64,000 bases of DNA from Clostridia bacterium UC5.1-1D2 (GTDB lineage Bacteria > Bacillota > Clostridia > Lachnospirales > Lachnospiraceae). Below the pieces are notes generated by a model. It searched no databases. It was not told where the DNA came from and worked only from the letters and a program-made list of their open reading frames with translations. Shown here piece after piece: positions 9,549 to 18,856 of the stretch. The position numbers and the translations under genes are program-made. The stretch's first letter is position 1, and each line of letters begins with the position of its first letter. The stretch covers positions 62,001 through 126,000 of the forward strand of contig BBZN01000006.1 in assembly GCA_001304855.1 (NCBI GenBank), in the 5' to 3' direction.

Positions 9549-9584
9549 TTGACATGGACTTAACTACAGGGTGTATTCTATAAT
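9549..9584 (+). promoter_or_regulatory. Promoter with long spacer, possible MerR-type control
   Basis: TTGACA (9549-9554) and TATTCT (9574-9579) are separated by 19 bases, the over-long spacing typical of MerR-activated promoters, with ACTTAACTACAGGGT in the spacer. A second TATAAT lies nearby at 9579-9584, so the -10 is not certain. Confidence 0.4.
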
Positions 9585-9665
9585 TATAATGTCCGCATTT
9601 TGAATGAGCAGTGGAAAGGCGACAACCCATCCGCTGTGCGGGCTTAAAGAGAAGGGAGATTGGAA

Positions 9666-10814
9666 ATGAAGTACAGGGAACTTGGAACTACAGGCTTGCT
9701 GGTAAGTGAGATCGGTATGGGATGTGAAGGCTTTGTGGACCACGAGGGGGCATTGACGGATGAGCTGATGGATCTGGCCTTCGAGGCGGGAGTGAATTAT
9801 ATCGACCTATACATATCCAGCCCTGACGTGAGGAGCCGGCTGGGAAAGGCCTTGAAGGGACGGCGGGAGGCGTTTATCCTCCAGGCCCATTTATGTACTG
9901 TGTGGAGAGACGGCCAGTATCAGCGCACCAGGGATATTTCCCAGGTGAAGGAAAGTTTTCAGGATTTGTTAAGACGGCTGGATACGGATTACATCGATGT
10001 GGGCATGATTCACTATGTGGATTCCCTGGAGGATTGGAATACAGTCTGTCAGGGCCCTGTGCTGGAATATGCCAGGGAGTTGAAACGGCAGGGAGTCATC
10101 CGGCATATCGGACTCAGCAGCCATAACCCTGAGGCGGCAATGGCCGCCGTAAAGAGCGGCGAGATAGAGGTGCTTATGTTCAGCATAAATCCCTGTTACG
10201 ATATGCAGCCGGCAGGGGAGAATGTAGAAGACTTGTGGGATGAGAAGAATTATGCAGAGCGGCTGGTGAACATGGATCCCGGCAGGGAAGCGCTCTATGA
10301 AACCTGCAGCAGACTGGGAGTGGGGATTACGGTTATGAAAGCCTTTGGAGGCGGGGATCTGCTGGATGCCAAGCTTTCTCCTGCAGGGATGGCGTTGACC
10401 CCTCTGCAATGCCTCCATTACGCGCTGACCCGGCCCGGAGTGGCCACCGTGTTATCGGGAGCCCACACTGCAGAGGAACTGAAGGCCTGTATCAGGTACG
10501 GAGACGCCTCTGATGAGGAGAGGGATTATGGAGAGGCGTTTGCGGAATTTCCGAAAATAAGCTGGGAGGGGCATTGTATGTACTGCGGTCACTGCGCCCC
10601 CTGCCCTGTGGGCATCGACGTGGCCTCGGTTATGAAATTTCTGAATCTGGCAAGGGCCCAGGGCTCGGTTCCTGAGACGGTCCGGGAGCACTATGAGGCG
10701 CTGCCCCATAAGGCGGGAGCATGCGTTGGCTGCAAAGCATGCGAGGAGAGATGTCCTTTTGGGGTGGCTGTGGCGGAACAGATGGAGCAGGCTGCTGGAA
10801 TATTCGGAAAGTAG
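9666..10814 (+). CDS. Aldo/keto reductase with C-terminal 4Fe-4S domain
   Basis: NADPH-type aldo/keto reductase barrel fused to a ferredoxin-like tail. The barrel starts MKYRELGTTGLLVSEIGMGC. It contains GVNYIDLYISSPDVRSRLG, LQAHLCT and RHIGLSSHNPEAA. The last 90 residues carry two cysteine clusters: CMYCGHCAPCPVG and CVGCKACEERCPFG. Each would ligate a [4Fe-4S] cluster. Intact, about 382 residues. The ATG at 9666 is chosen because GAAGGGAG lies 8 bases before it. In the YTYS/catalytic region this protein has LYISSPD in place of the usual Tyr motif, so classical carbonyl reduction is uncertain; electron transfer through the clusters is inferred. Confidence 0.88.
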   Translation: MKYRELGTTGLLVSEIGMGCEGFVDHEGALTDELMDLAFEAGVNYIDLYISSPDVRSRLGKALKGRREAFILQAHLCTVWRDGQYQRTRDISQVKESFQDLLRRLDTDYIDVGMIHYVDSLEDWNTVCQGPVLEYARELKRQGVIRHIGLSSHNPEAAMAAVKSGEIEVLMFSINPCYDMQPAGENVEDLWDEKNYAERLVNMDPGREALYETCSRLGVGITVMKAFGGGDLLDAKLSPAGMALTPLQCLHYALTRPGVATVLSGAHTAEELKACIRYGDASDEERDYGEAFAEFPKISWEGHCMYCGHCAPCPVGIDVASVMKFLNLARAQGSVPETVREHYEALPHKAGACVGCKACEERCPFGVAVAEQMEQAAGIFGK

Positions 10815-10865
10815 GAGGGATTGCCGGAAACTTAAAAAAGGAGATTTAACGGCATAAAATTCCTG

Positions 10866-10894
10866 TTGACGGATTGACGGCTATCTGATATGAT
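10866..10894 (+). promoter_or_regulatory. Strong promoter of the 6S-like RNA
   Basis: TTGACG (10866-10871), a 17-bp spacer and TATGAT (10889-10894). No good reading frame follows, only a structured transcript ending at an intrinsic terminator. Confidence 0.7.
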
Positions 10895-10900
10895 TTGTAA

Positions 10901-11133
10901 TCAGAAGAATTATATTATGAGAGCGAGGCGTCTTTTTGTTAATTGTATCTGTTTATGGAGAATAAATAACCTATAATGTGCAGAGGCAAGGTCATAGGTT
11001 CCGGGTGCTGTATGTCCGGGAACTATTGTTTTCTGCGCAATTATCCATAACAGATAAGCATATAGCAGAGCTGTAAAGCGCTTAAGATTAACCTATGTGG
11101 CTAAACCTGTTGGTGGATGTCCATAGGTTTTTT
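10901..11133 (+). ncRNA. ssrS: Structured non-coding RNA, probable 6S RNA
   Basis: The region between a consensus promoter and a terminator folds as one long interrupted hairpin. TATCTGTTTATGGA (10946-10959) pairs with TCCATAACAGATA (11044-11056) with one bulged base. Inside it, GTGCAGA pairs with TCTGCGC, and CATAGGTTCCGG pairs with CCGGGAACTATTG. Outside it, unpaired flanks form a large central bubble, closed weakly by AGCG/CGCT. A long rod with a central open bubble and a length near 200 nt is the 6S RNA design, which mimics an open promoter and binds RNA polymerase. I assign it from architecture only; the identity is not proven by a covariance match. Confidence 0.6.
11090..11133 (+). terminator. 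Intrinsic terminator of the 6S-like RNA
   Basis: AACCTATG (11090-11097) pairs with CATAGGTT (11122-11129), running into six T. Confidence 0.8.
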
Positions 11134-11303
11134 GTTTTCCATATTTTTGTTTCTACGGCGCGGCAGGCCATATGGCATAACCTCCATGAATAGCCGGCTG
11201 CTGCCGGGAGGGATGGCATCCGGCGATTTCTGAAGGGTGCAGGAGCCCGCCAATCGATGATGAAGAATGAAGAAATGGGAGAACAGAAAGGAATACAGAT
11301 ACA

Positions 11304-13216
11304 ATGAATCAGACAATGAACGCCCTTGCTTTAAACGAGATAAAAAGACAGCTTGAAAATAACGCCTCATCCTTGCGGGCCAAGGAACTTATAAGGGATT
11401 TGGCGCCGTTTCTGGAGGAAGGGGAACTGCGCAGGAATCTGAGGGACACAACCCAGGCCAGACAGCTGCTGGATCTGCTGGGGACGCCGCCTCTGCCTGT
11501 GATGGAAAACATGGAGCGCTTTATAAGCAAATCCATCACCGGAGAGCTTTTAACTGCTGAAGAGATAGAGGAAACCGGCATGTTTCTGACAGCTGTTCTC
11601 AGGGTGAAAAGCTACCTTGAGAGAGGTAAAAGCTATGGGATTGCCGCAGCCTATTACAGCGATAATCTGGAACCTCTGCCTGCGCTTCGGGAGGAGATCA
11701 TCCGTTCTGTCCACAATGGCAGAGTAGACGACTATGCGTCCAACAGGCTGAGAGACATTCGCAGGGAACTGCGGCTACTGGAAGAAAAGATTAAGGAAAA
11801 GACGGAAGCCCTGCTGAAATCCCAGAAAAATATATGGCGGAGAGCTTCGTCGTCACCAGAGATAACCGCCTGTGCCTGCCTGTTAAGGCGGAGTACAAGT
11901 CCAAAATACCGGGAAGCGTCATGGACCGGTCCGCCTCCGGCTCCACCCTGTTTATTGAGCCTGCCCCAGTGGCGAGACTTCAGGATACAAGGGAGAATCT
12001 GAAGATAGAAGAGGATTGCGAGGAGCGCAGAATCCTGTATACGCTGATGGATTTAATCGCCGGAGAGGAGGCTGCCCTGAGCCAAAACGTGGAACTTCTG
12101 GCAAAACTGGATTTTATTTTTGCCAAAGGGAAACTGAGCGCCGATATGGACGCCGTGGAACCTGAGATTAACACGGAGGGACGAATTTCCCTGGAAAATG
12201 CCAGACATCCCCTGATACCCAGGGAGTCCAACATACCTCTGCAGTTTGAACTGGGGGGAAAGGTCAGGGGCATGATAATAACAGGCCCTAACACTGGGGG
12301 AAAGACGGTTGCGATCAAGACTGTGGGGCTTTTTACAGTGATGGCCTGCTGCGGCCTCCACCTGCCCTGCTCCCGGGCAGATATCGCCATGAGAAACCAG
12401 GTCCTCTGCGACATAGGAGACGGACAGAATCTTCAGGATAATCTGTCTACATTCTCCGCCCATATTACCAATGTGCTGGATATTCTGAAACGGGTTACAA
12501 GGGAAAGTCTGATTATCCTGGACGAACTGGGGTCAGGAACGGATCCTGCTGAGGGCATGGGAATCGCCATCGCCATACTGGAGCAGCTCCGGCTGTCAGG
12601 GTGTCTGTATCTTGTTACTACCCATTATCCTGAGGTGAAGAATTACGCAGGCAGGTATGAAGAGATATGCAGCGCCAGAATGGCCTTTGACAGGGAAAAT
12701 CTGCGTCCCCTCTACAGGCTGGAGATGGGAAAATCCGGCGACAGCTGCGCCCTGTACATTGCGAAGCGCCTGGGAATGCCGGGCGGTATGCTGAGGGATG
12801 CCGCCCTGGCTGCTTACGGCAGGATTAAGCCTGAGTTAAGCTGCCAGCTGGAGCTGGAAAACGGGGAGGAGAAGCAGGAGCGGATCCATGTCCCGGGAAT
12901 CGTGAAGATAAAGAAAACAGCGGCCAGGAGCCAGGGAGAGGGATTCACAAGAGGCGACAGCGTACGTGTTCTTCCAGGCGGAGAGATCGGCATTGTTGTG
13001 AAGCCGGGAGATTTGGAGGGAAATGTTCTGGTACAGGTTAAGAAAGAAAAACGGATGGTAAACGGCAAACGGCTGAAGCTGATTGTAAGGGCTTCTCAGC
13101 TATACCCTGAGGACTACGATTTTTCCATCATTTTTGACAGTGTAAAAGTGCGCAAGGCCAGGCATCAGATGAGCCGGAAGCATCAGCCGGGTGTGGAGGT
13201 GGAAACTGATAGCTGA
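11304..13216 (+). CDS. MutS2-like DNA-binding ATPase without Smr domain, one frameshift
   Basis: MutS-family ATPase of the MutS2 branch. The N-terminal helical core is MNALALNEIKRQLEN through the coiled RELRLLEEKIKEKTEALL. The ATPase has Walker A ITGPNTGGKTVAIKTVGL, the NLQDNLSTFSAHI signature, Walker B LIILDELGSGTDPAEG and LVTTHYPEVKNYA. Adding one A at about 11828 joins KSQKK to YMAESFVVTRDN. Joined length is about 638 residues, against about 780 for full MutS2; the C-terminal Smr nuclease domain is absent and the protein ends after an SH3-like FTRGDSVRVLPGGEIGIV segment. Roles in suppressing recombination or rescuing collided ribosomes are known for full MutS2 and are only inferred here. 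Confidence 0.85.
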
Positions 13217-13296
13217 TTAAAACGGGCGGCCCTTTTACCCGGCTATACTGATAATTTTTGCGAAAGGAACCCGTCAGGTTTTTATAGGGCCGCAAT

Positions 13297-13430
13297 AATG
13301 TGTACTGTGAAATGGAAATGTGTAAAAATATGCTGATATTTGTATAATCAGATTTTTTCGTAAGTAAAAAAAAGGTAAAAAATGTGTAGTTAACGAAAAA
13401 TAAATGTTGAAAAATGTGTAAAAATGTGTT
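13297..13430 (+). repeat. Five AATGTGTA repeats, candidate DeoR operators
   Basis: AATGTGTA occurs at 13297, 13317, 13381 and 13413, and AATGTGTT at 13423. All are direct repeats within 135 bp before the DeoR-family gene, the last two overlapping its promoter spacer. The 20-bp and 10-bp spacings put neighbouring copies on the same DNA face. Confidence 0.55.
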
Positions 13431-13435
13431 ATATT
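13407..13435 (+). promoter_or_regulatory. Promoter of the DeoR-family gene
   Basis: TTGAAA (13407-13412), a 17-bp spacer and TATATT (13430-13435). Two AATGTGT repeats fill the spacer, so a bound repressor would block polymerase. Confidence 0.65.
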
Positions 13436-13477
13436 TTAACGGAAGAGGGAATTGGCGTAAAAAAAGGAGCAGACTAA

Positions 13478-14281
13478 ATGCTATCAGAACAAAGATATAA
13501 AGAGATATTAAATTTATTAGAAAAGGAAGGAAGCGTAAAAGCAATCACTCTCTGCAAATTGTTTGACGCGTCCAGGGAAACCATCCGCAGAGATCTGGAA
13601 AATATGGAAGCCAGGAATATGCTGAAGCGCATTCATGGCGGCGCTATGCGCCTGGATTCCCGGCAGGAAGAGGAGGCGCAGTATACCTCCTTTGAAAAAA
13701 GACAGAGGGAGCGCGCTCACGATAAAGAAGAAATCGCCAGAGAAGCGGCTGCACATATCCATGAGGGACAGGCGGTTGCCCTGGATTCCGGTACCACGGC
13801 CCTGGCCCTTGCAAAAGTAATAAAGGAGACGTTCCGTTCTCTTACTGTAGTGACCAATTCCCTTGCTGTGGCCAATGAACTGGCGGATGCCCAGGGGATA
13901 ACCCTGGTACTAACCGGGGGCATTTACCGGGCGGACGAAGAAGCCTTTGTATCTGATATAGCGACGCTTATTTTTTCAAAGATTAATGTAGATATTTTTT
14001 TCCTCACCACCTGCGGCATTTCGGTGGAGCGGGGGATTACTTACCAGCGGATGGACGAAGTGCTGGTTCAGAACAAGATGCTGGAGGCTTCGGATCGGAC
14101 CATTGTCATAGCGGATAGCTCCAAGCTGGGGGTGAATTCTCTTGTGAGGATGTGCGGAATCGAGGCGATATCTATGATTATTACAGATTCCAAAGCATCC
14201 GCCGGGCAGGTAAAGGCATTTGAAAATGCAGGCGTGAGGGTGGTCGTCTCAGGAGAAGGGAATGGAGGAGCTGACAGATAA
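13478..14281 (+). CDS. DeoR/GlpR family transcriptional regulator
   Basis: Intact 267-residue regulator. The N-terminal winged helix is typical (MLSEQRYKEILNLLEKEGSV, then CKLFDASRETIRRDLENME and the RIHGGAM wing). The C-terminal DeoRC sensor has ALDSGTTALALAKVI, VVTNSLAVANEL, LTGGIYR and IVIADSSKLGVNSL. This sensor usually binds a phosphorylated sugar-like ligand. The gene is 100 bp upstream of the D-serine dehydratase gene on the same strand. Control of that gene and of itself through the AATGTGTA repeats is inferred. Confidence 0.92.
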   Translation: MLSEQRYKEILNLLEKEGSVKAITLCKLFDASRETIRRDLENMEARNMLKRIHGGAMRLDSRQEEEAQYTSFEKRQRERAHDKEEIAREAAAHIHEGQAVALDSGTTALALAKVIKETFRSLTVVTNSLAVANELADAQGITLVLTGGIYRADEEAFVSDIATLIFSKINVDIFFLTTCGISVERGITYQRMDEVLVQNKMLEASDRTIVIADSSKLGVNSLVRMCGIEAISMIITDSKASAGQVKAFENAGVRVVVSGEGNGGADR

Positions 14282-14380
14282 CAAGAAATACCGCGGTCCA
14301 GGTTACAGGGGAGGCCTTTGAAAGAACGGCCCCGGATTTGGACGCCTTCAGTGGGCATGTAATTCAGAGGAGGATAAGAA

Positions 14381-15699
14381 ATGAATGAGGAATTTCAGAA
14401 ATTAATTGATGGGATACCGGCTGTGGCAGATGCAGCAAAACTGAACGAGACTTTTTGGCTGAATGAAAAACAGGCGCCGGAAAAAGAGCAGGATATCAAA
14501 GAGGTATGCCCTTCACAGATTCAGGATGCCAGCAGCAGACTGCTCCGGTTTGCACCTTATTTAGAGAGGGTATTTCCCGAGCTGGAGCCTGCAGGCGGTA
14601 TAATAGAATCAGAGCTGCGGGAAATTCCGCGCATGAAAGATTGGCTTAATCACTCCTTCGGCGCTGACATAAGAGGGAAGCTGATGCTGAAAATGGACAG
14701 TGATCTTCCCGTTTCCGGTTCTGTCAAGGCGAGGGGCGGTATTTATGAGGTGATAAAACATGCCGAGGATTTAGCCGTGGAGGCGGGGCTTTTAAAAGAG
14801 ACAGACGACTATCGTATTCTTGCAGAACCGGAATTTCAGCAGTTTTTCGGCAGGCACACGGTTCAGGTGGGAAGTACGGGCAACCTGGGAATGAGCATCG
14901 GCATCATGAGCGCGAAGCTGGGCTTTCATGTAATTGTCCATATGTCGGCGGACGCAAAACAGTGGAAAAAGGATCTGCTCCGCAGCCGTGGTGTGGAAGT
15001 TATAGAGTATGAAGATGATTACTGCGCGGCAGTGGAACAGGGGCGGAAGAATTCTGAAATGGATCCTATGAGTTATTTTGTTGATGATGAAAATTCACAG
15101 AATCTTTTTATGGGATACAGCGTTGCAGGAGAAGGGCTCAGAAAGCAGCTGGAAGAACAGGAGGTAGCCGTTGATGAGGAGCACCCGCTGTTTATCTATA
15201 TACCCTGCGGGATCGGCGGCGCGCCAGGCGGCATTACTTATGGAATCAAGCAGATGTTCGGGGACAATGTGCACTGCTTTTTTACCGAACCAACCCATGC
15301 GTGCTGTATGATGTTAGGCATGGCCACCGGACTTCATGACGGTGTGAGCGTCAGAGACATAGGAATTGATGGAAAGACGGATGCAGACGGGCTGGCGGTG
15401 GGACGGCCATCCGCATTTGTAGGGCGTGTAATTCAGCCGATGCTCTCCGGAATCGCAACCATTCAGGACAGAAAGCTGTATGATCTCATGCGGGGGCTTT
15501 TGAATGCGGAAGGAATTTTTATCGAACCCAGTTCCTGTGCGGCATTTGCCTGTCTGATCCGCCCTGAGGATTTAAGACGATATGTGGAAAAGCGGGATTG
15601 TCCGATAAAATGGAGAATGCCGTACATATTGCCTGGGCCACGGGCGGCAGCATGGTGCCGGAGGAGACGCGGCAGGAATATTTAAAAACAGGGCTGTAA
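14381..15699 (+). CDS. dsdA: D-serine ammonia-lyase (dehydratase), one frameshift near the end
   Basis: PLP enzyme converting D-serine to pyruvate and ammonia. The PLP lysine lies in LPVSGSVKARGGIYEV, and the phosphate loop is VGSTGNLGMSIGIMSAKLGF. IYIPCGIGGAPGGITYG and HDGVSVRDIGIDGKTDADGLAVGRPS are diagnostic of DsdA over threonine dehydratase. One C is missing from the CC at about 15601; repaired, the end reads DKMENAVHIAWATGGSMVPEE and stops at 15697-15699, giving about 440 residues, normal for DsdA. The start follows GAGGAGG. It probably forms a unit with the DeoR-family gene before it, and detoxifies or uses D-serine. Confidence 0.93.
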
Positions 15700-15819
15700 A
15701 AGGGCGCAGCCGGCGTAAGGCAATTTTCAGGCAGGCTTTGGCGCTGTGAGGGTAAAGGGAAGGCCATGGGCATTGGATAGAATGTGGATAGCGTTAATAT
15801 AGGTTACAGGACAGAAGCT

Positions 15820-15858
15820 GGTATAGGGGCAGCCCCCCTTTACCGGTTTTCTTTTTTT
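15820..15858 (+). terminator. Intrinsic terminator after dsdA
   Basis: GGTATAGGGG (15820-15829) pairs with the CCCC...TTTACC arm (15835-15844) with one mismatch, followed by GGTTTTCTTTTTTT. The rest of the 490-bp gap holds a weak promoter-like TTGCCC-16-TATAGT (15984-16011) and the dispersed repeat; I see no gene. Confidence 0.6.
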
Positions 15859-16073
15859 GTAACAGTTCAGGACGGCGCATCTTTTTGCCCCGCTAACTGC
15901 CGGACAAAAAGCTTTGGATAATGCCGCAGAAGGCCCATACGCCAATCTTACAAAATTTTAAGGTTATGTAAGGAAAGGAGCATTTGCCCGGCTCCTAAAA
16001 TGTTATATAGTAGAGGTAGATAGAGAGGGCGAAAAGTTGAGAATACGATGTAAGAAATCATAAATTTAAGCAA

Positions 16074-16130
16074 CGTACCCGGCGCGTACGCCTCATAAAT
16101 TTGTGCACAGCTGACAAAAAATCATCTTGC
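16074..16130 (+). repeat. 57-bp dispersed element, copy 1
   Basis: Hairpin CGTACCCGGCGCGTACG (16074-16090) followed by a 40-bp tail (16091-16130) that contains CACAGCTGACAAAAAATCAT. The tail is 37/40 identical to copy 2 at 58980-59019. The hairpin arms are the same in both, but the 7-bp centre is exactly inverted. It lies 58 bp before the aconitase start. Confidence 0.8.
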
Positions 16131-16188
16131 TAAATCAGGCACAAAGAGATTCCGAGAGCACATTTTAAAACAAGGAGGAGACACAGAG

Positions 16189-18516
16189 ATGATAAAATTG
16201 TATGACGAGGGCGTGTATCTGGTGAACGGACGGGAGATTGTGCCGAAGTCCGAGGGCCAAAGAGTTGAGGCTATCACAGGTAAAACCGGCAGGGCGGCTG
16301 CCAGGGAAGATGCGTGGAAGGGGACCATGGCCTATTCAATTCTGAAGTCTCACAACACTTCCGGCAATATGAAGCAGCTGAAGCTGAAATTTGACGCCAT
16401 GACGTCCCACGATATTACCTTTGTAGGGGTAGTTCAGACTGCCAGGGCCTCGGGAATGGAGAAATTCCCCGTTCCCTATGTGCTTACAAACTGCCACAAC
16501 TCCCTCTGCGCCGTAGGAGGCACCATCAATGAGGACGATCACATGTTCGGACTGTCCGCAGCCAGGAAGTACGGAGGGATTTACGTTCCTCCCCATATTG
16601 CGGTTATGCACCAGTATATGAGGGAAATGCATGCAGGCTGCGGCAGGATGATTCTGGCTCCGACTCCCACACCCGTTACGGCGCGCTGGGAACCATGGCG
16701 GTTGGAGAGGGCGGAGGAGAACTGGTAAAGCAGCTTCTGGAGGATACATACGACCTGTCGTATCCGGGGTGATCGCTATCTACCTCACAGGAACGCCCTC
16801 ACCCGGAGTCGGCCCCCAGGATATTGCCCTGACCATTATCGGAGCAGTATTTAAGAACGGTTATGTGAAGAATAAAGTGATGGAATTTGTAGGCCCGGGT
16901 ATTGCATGTATGACAACGGATTACCGCAACGGCATTGACGTTATGACGACGGAGACTACCTGTCTGACTTCCATCTGGATTACGGATGAGGATACCAGAA
17001 GCTTTCTGGCAGCCCACGGAAGGGAGGAGGACTATAGGGAACTGAATCCTGCAGACGTGGCCTATTATGACGGATGTGTCTGCGTGGATCTGAGTACCGT
17101 CAAACCTATGATTGCCCTGCCCTTCCATCCCAGCAATGTCTTTGCCATCGATGAGTTGAACGCCGATCTGGAGGATATTCTGCGGTCAGTTGAAAAAGAG
17201 GCTGAGAAGGTCAGCAAAGGCCGGGCTCCCTTTTCGCTCCTGGATAAAATTGTGGACGGAAGGCTTCAGGTGCAGCAGGGAATTATTGCTGGCTGCGCTG
17301 GAGGCGGCTACACCAACGTGATGGAGGCGGCCGGCGCTCTTAAGGGGAAAAACTGCGGCTGCGGTCAGTTTTCGCTGTCGGTGTATCCTTCCTCGCAGCC
17401 TGTATTTATAGATTTGGTGAGAAAGGGAGCTGTGGCTGAACTGATGAAAGCGGGAGCTGTCATCCGCACAGCTTTCTGCGGGCCCTGCTTCGGCGCGGGG
17501 GACACTCCCTGCCACAACGGCCTGAGTATCCGCCATACCACCAGAAATTTTCCCAACAGGGAGGGCTCCAAGCCGGGCAGCGGACAGATGTCGGCCGTAG
17601 CATTGATGGACGCCCGCTCCATCGCTGCCACTGCGGAAAAGGGCGGGCTTATCACCGCTGCTTCAGAACTGGACGGCTGGGGCCATGTGCCCGAATACCG
17701 TTTTGACGGCTCTGCTTATGACAGCCGTGTATATCAGGGAATTGGCAAGGGTATGCCGGAGGTGGATTTGATATATGGACCCAATATCAAGGACTGGCCT
17801 GAGATGAGCCCTCTGACAGACAACATTTTGCTGAAAGTATGTTCCAAGTTAATGGATGAGGTAACCACTACGGATGAACTGATCCCTTCGGGAGAGACAT
17901 CCTCCTACCGCTCCAACCCCCTGGGCCTGGCGGAGTTTACGCTGTCAAGGAGAGATCCGGAGTATGTGGGAAGAAGCAAGGCCGTTGACCGGCTGGAAAA
18001 GGCCAGGGCGAAGGGGGAAAATCCCGGGGACCTGGAGCCGGAGTTGATTCAGGTGTTTGATGGGATCCGCAGCATTTCCGGCCAGGAAACAATTGACATA
18101 AAGACTACGGAAGTGGGCAGTATGATCTATGCGGTGAAACCGGGGGACGGCTCTGCCAGAGAGCAGGCGGCCAGCTGTCAGAGAGTTATCGGCGGCCTGG
18201 CTAATATTACAAAGGAATACGCCACCAAGCGTTACCGCTCCAATGTTATAAATTGGGGCATGCTGCCCTTCCAGATGGAGGGGGAGCCTGGGTTTGAGGT
18301 GGATGACTATCTATTTGTGCCGGGCATCCGCAAGGCTCTGGATGGGGATATGAAGGACATTAAGGCTTATATTGTGAGAGCTGGAGACTGCAGGGAGATT
18401 CATCTTTATATTGCAGATATGACTCCTGAGGAAAGAGAAATTGTAAAGGCGGGCTGCCTTATCAATTATAACAGAGAGCGCAATAAACGGCAGGATGAAA
18501 AAAAATTCAGGCGTAG
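16189..18516 (+). CDS. acn: Aconitate hydratase, two internal frameshifts
   Basis: Aconitase interconverting citrate and isocitrate through a [4Fe-4S] cluster. The N-terminal half has TNCHNSL and, after repair, [25 protein letters not shown]. The cluster cysteines are in [12 protein letters not shown] together with the first one in [18 protein letters not shown] marks the swivel domain. Breaks at about 16658 and 16770 are each repaired by one G. As read, the frame runs on into citD. Adding one A to the eight-A run at 18498-18505 gives a TAG at 18514-18516, so I end the gene there (about 775 residues). It is the first gene of the citrate operon, with GGAGGAG before the ATG. Confidence 0.88.
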
Positions 18517-18556
18517 ACTGCCGGAAGAAAAGAGAAGCGCAGATATGGAGGGGATT

Positions 18557-18856
18557 ATGGAGATTACAAAACCGGCTATAGCCGGAACACTGGAATCCAG
18601 CGACTGTCAGGTCACGGTGGAGCCGGGAGAGGGAAAGGTGGAATTTCACCTGGAGAGCGCTGTTATCAATCAGTACGGAAACCAGATCCGCAAGGTGGTA
18701 ATGGAGACACTTAAGAATCTGGAGGTTGACAACGTAAAGCTGATTATGGTTGACAAAGGAGCTTTGGACTGTACGATCAAAGCCAGAGTGGAGGCTGCGG
18801 TATTCCGGGCGGTGAACCAAACGGAAAATCTTCCATGGGGAGGTGCCATTCGATGA
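18557..18856 (+). CDS. citD: Citrate lyase acyl carrier protein (gamma subunit)
   Basis: Small carrier of the citrate lyase complex, carrying the phosphoribosyl-dephospho-CoA arm on a serine. The attachment region AGTLESSDC and the conserved [16 protein letters not shown] are visible. It has its own GGAGG site 5 bases before the ATG and is 99 residues, the family length. In the sequence as given it is in frame with aconitase without a stop, so it looks like a C-terminal fusion. I judge that an artefact of a missing A upstream. Its stop overlaps the citE start as ATGA. Confidence 0.9.
   Translation: MEITKPAIAGTLESSDCQVTVEPGEGKVEFHLESAVINQYGNQIRKVVMETLKNLEVDNVKLIMVDKGALDCTIKARVEAAVFRAVNQTENLPWGGAIR

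Noticed and set aside
10866-11133. SRP RNA, RNase P RNA or tmRNA
   Set aside because: Conserved cores of these RNAs are absent and the size fits 6S better.
15727-15945. 72-residue minus-strand frame in the dsdA-acn gap
   Set aside because: No ribosome site or family resemblance, and it overlaps the dsdA terminator.
16189-18856. Natural aconitase-CitD fusion protein
   Set aside because: citD has its own ribosome site and start, and one added A in an eight-A run gives aconitase a stop; the window is full of such missing bases.
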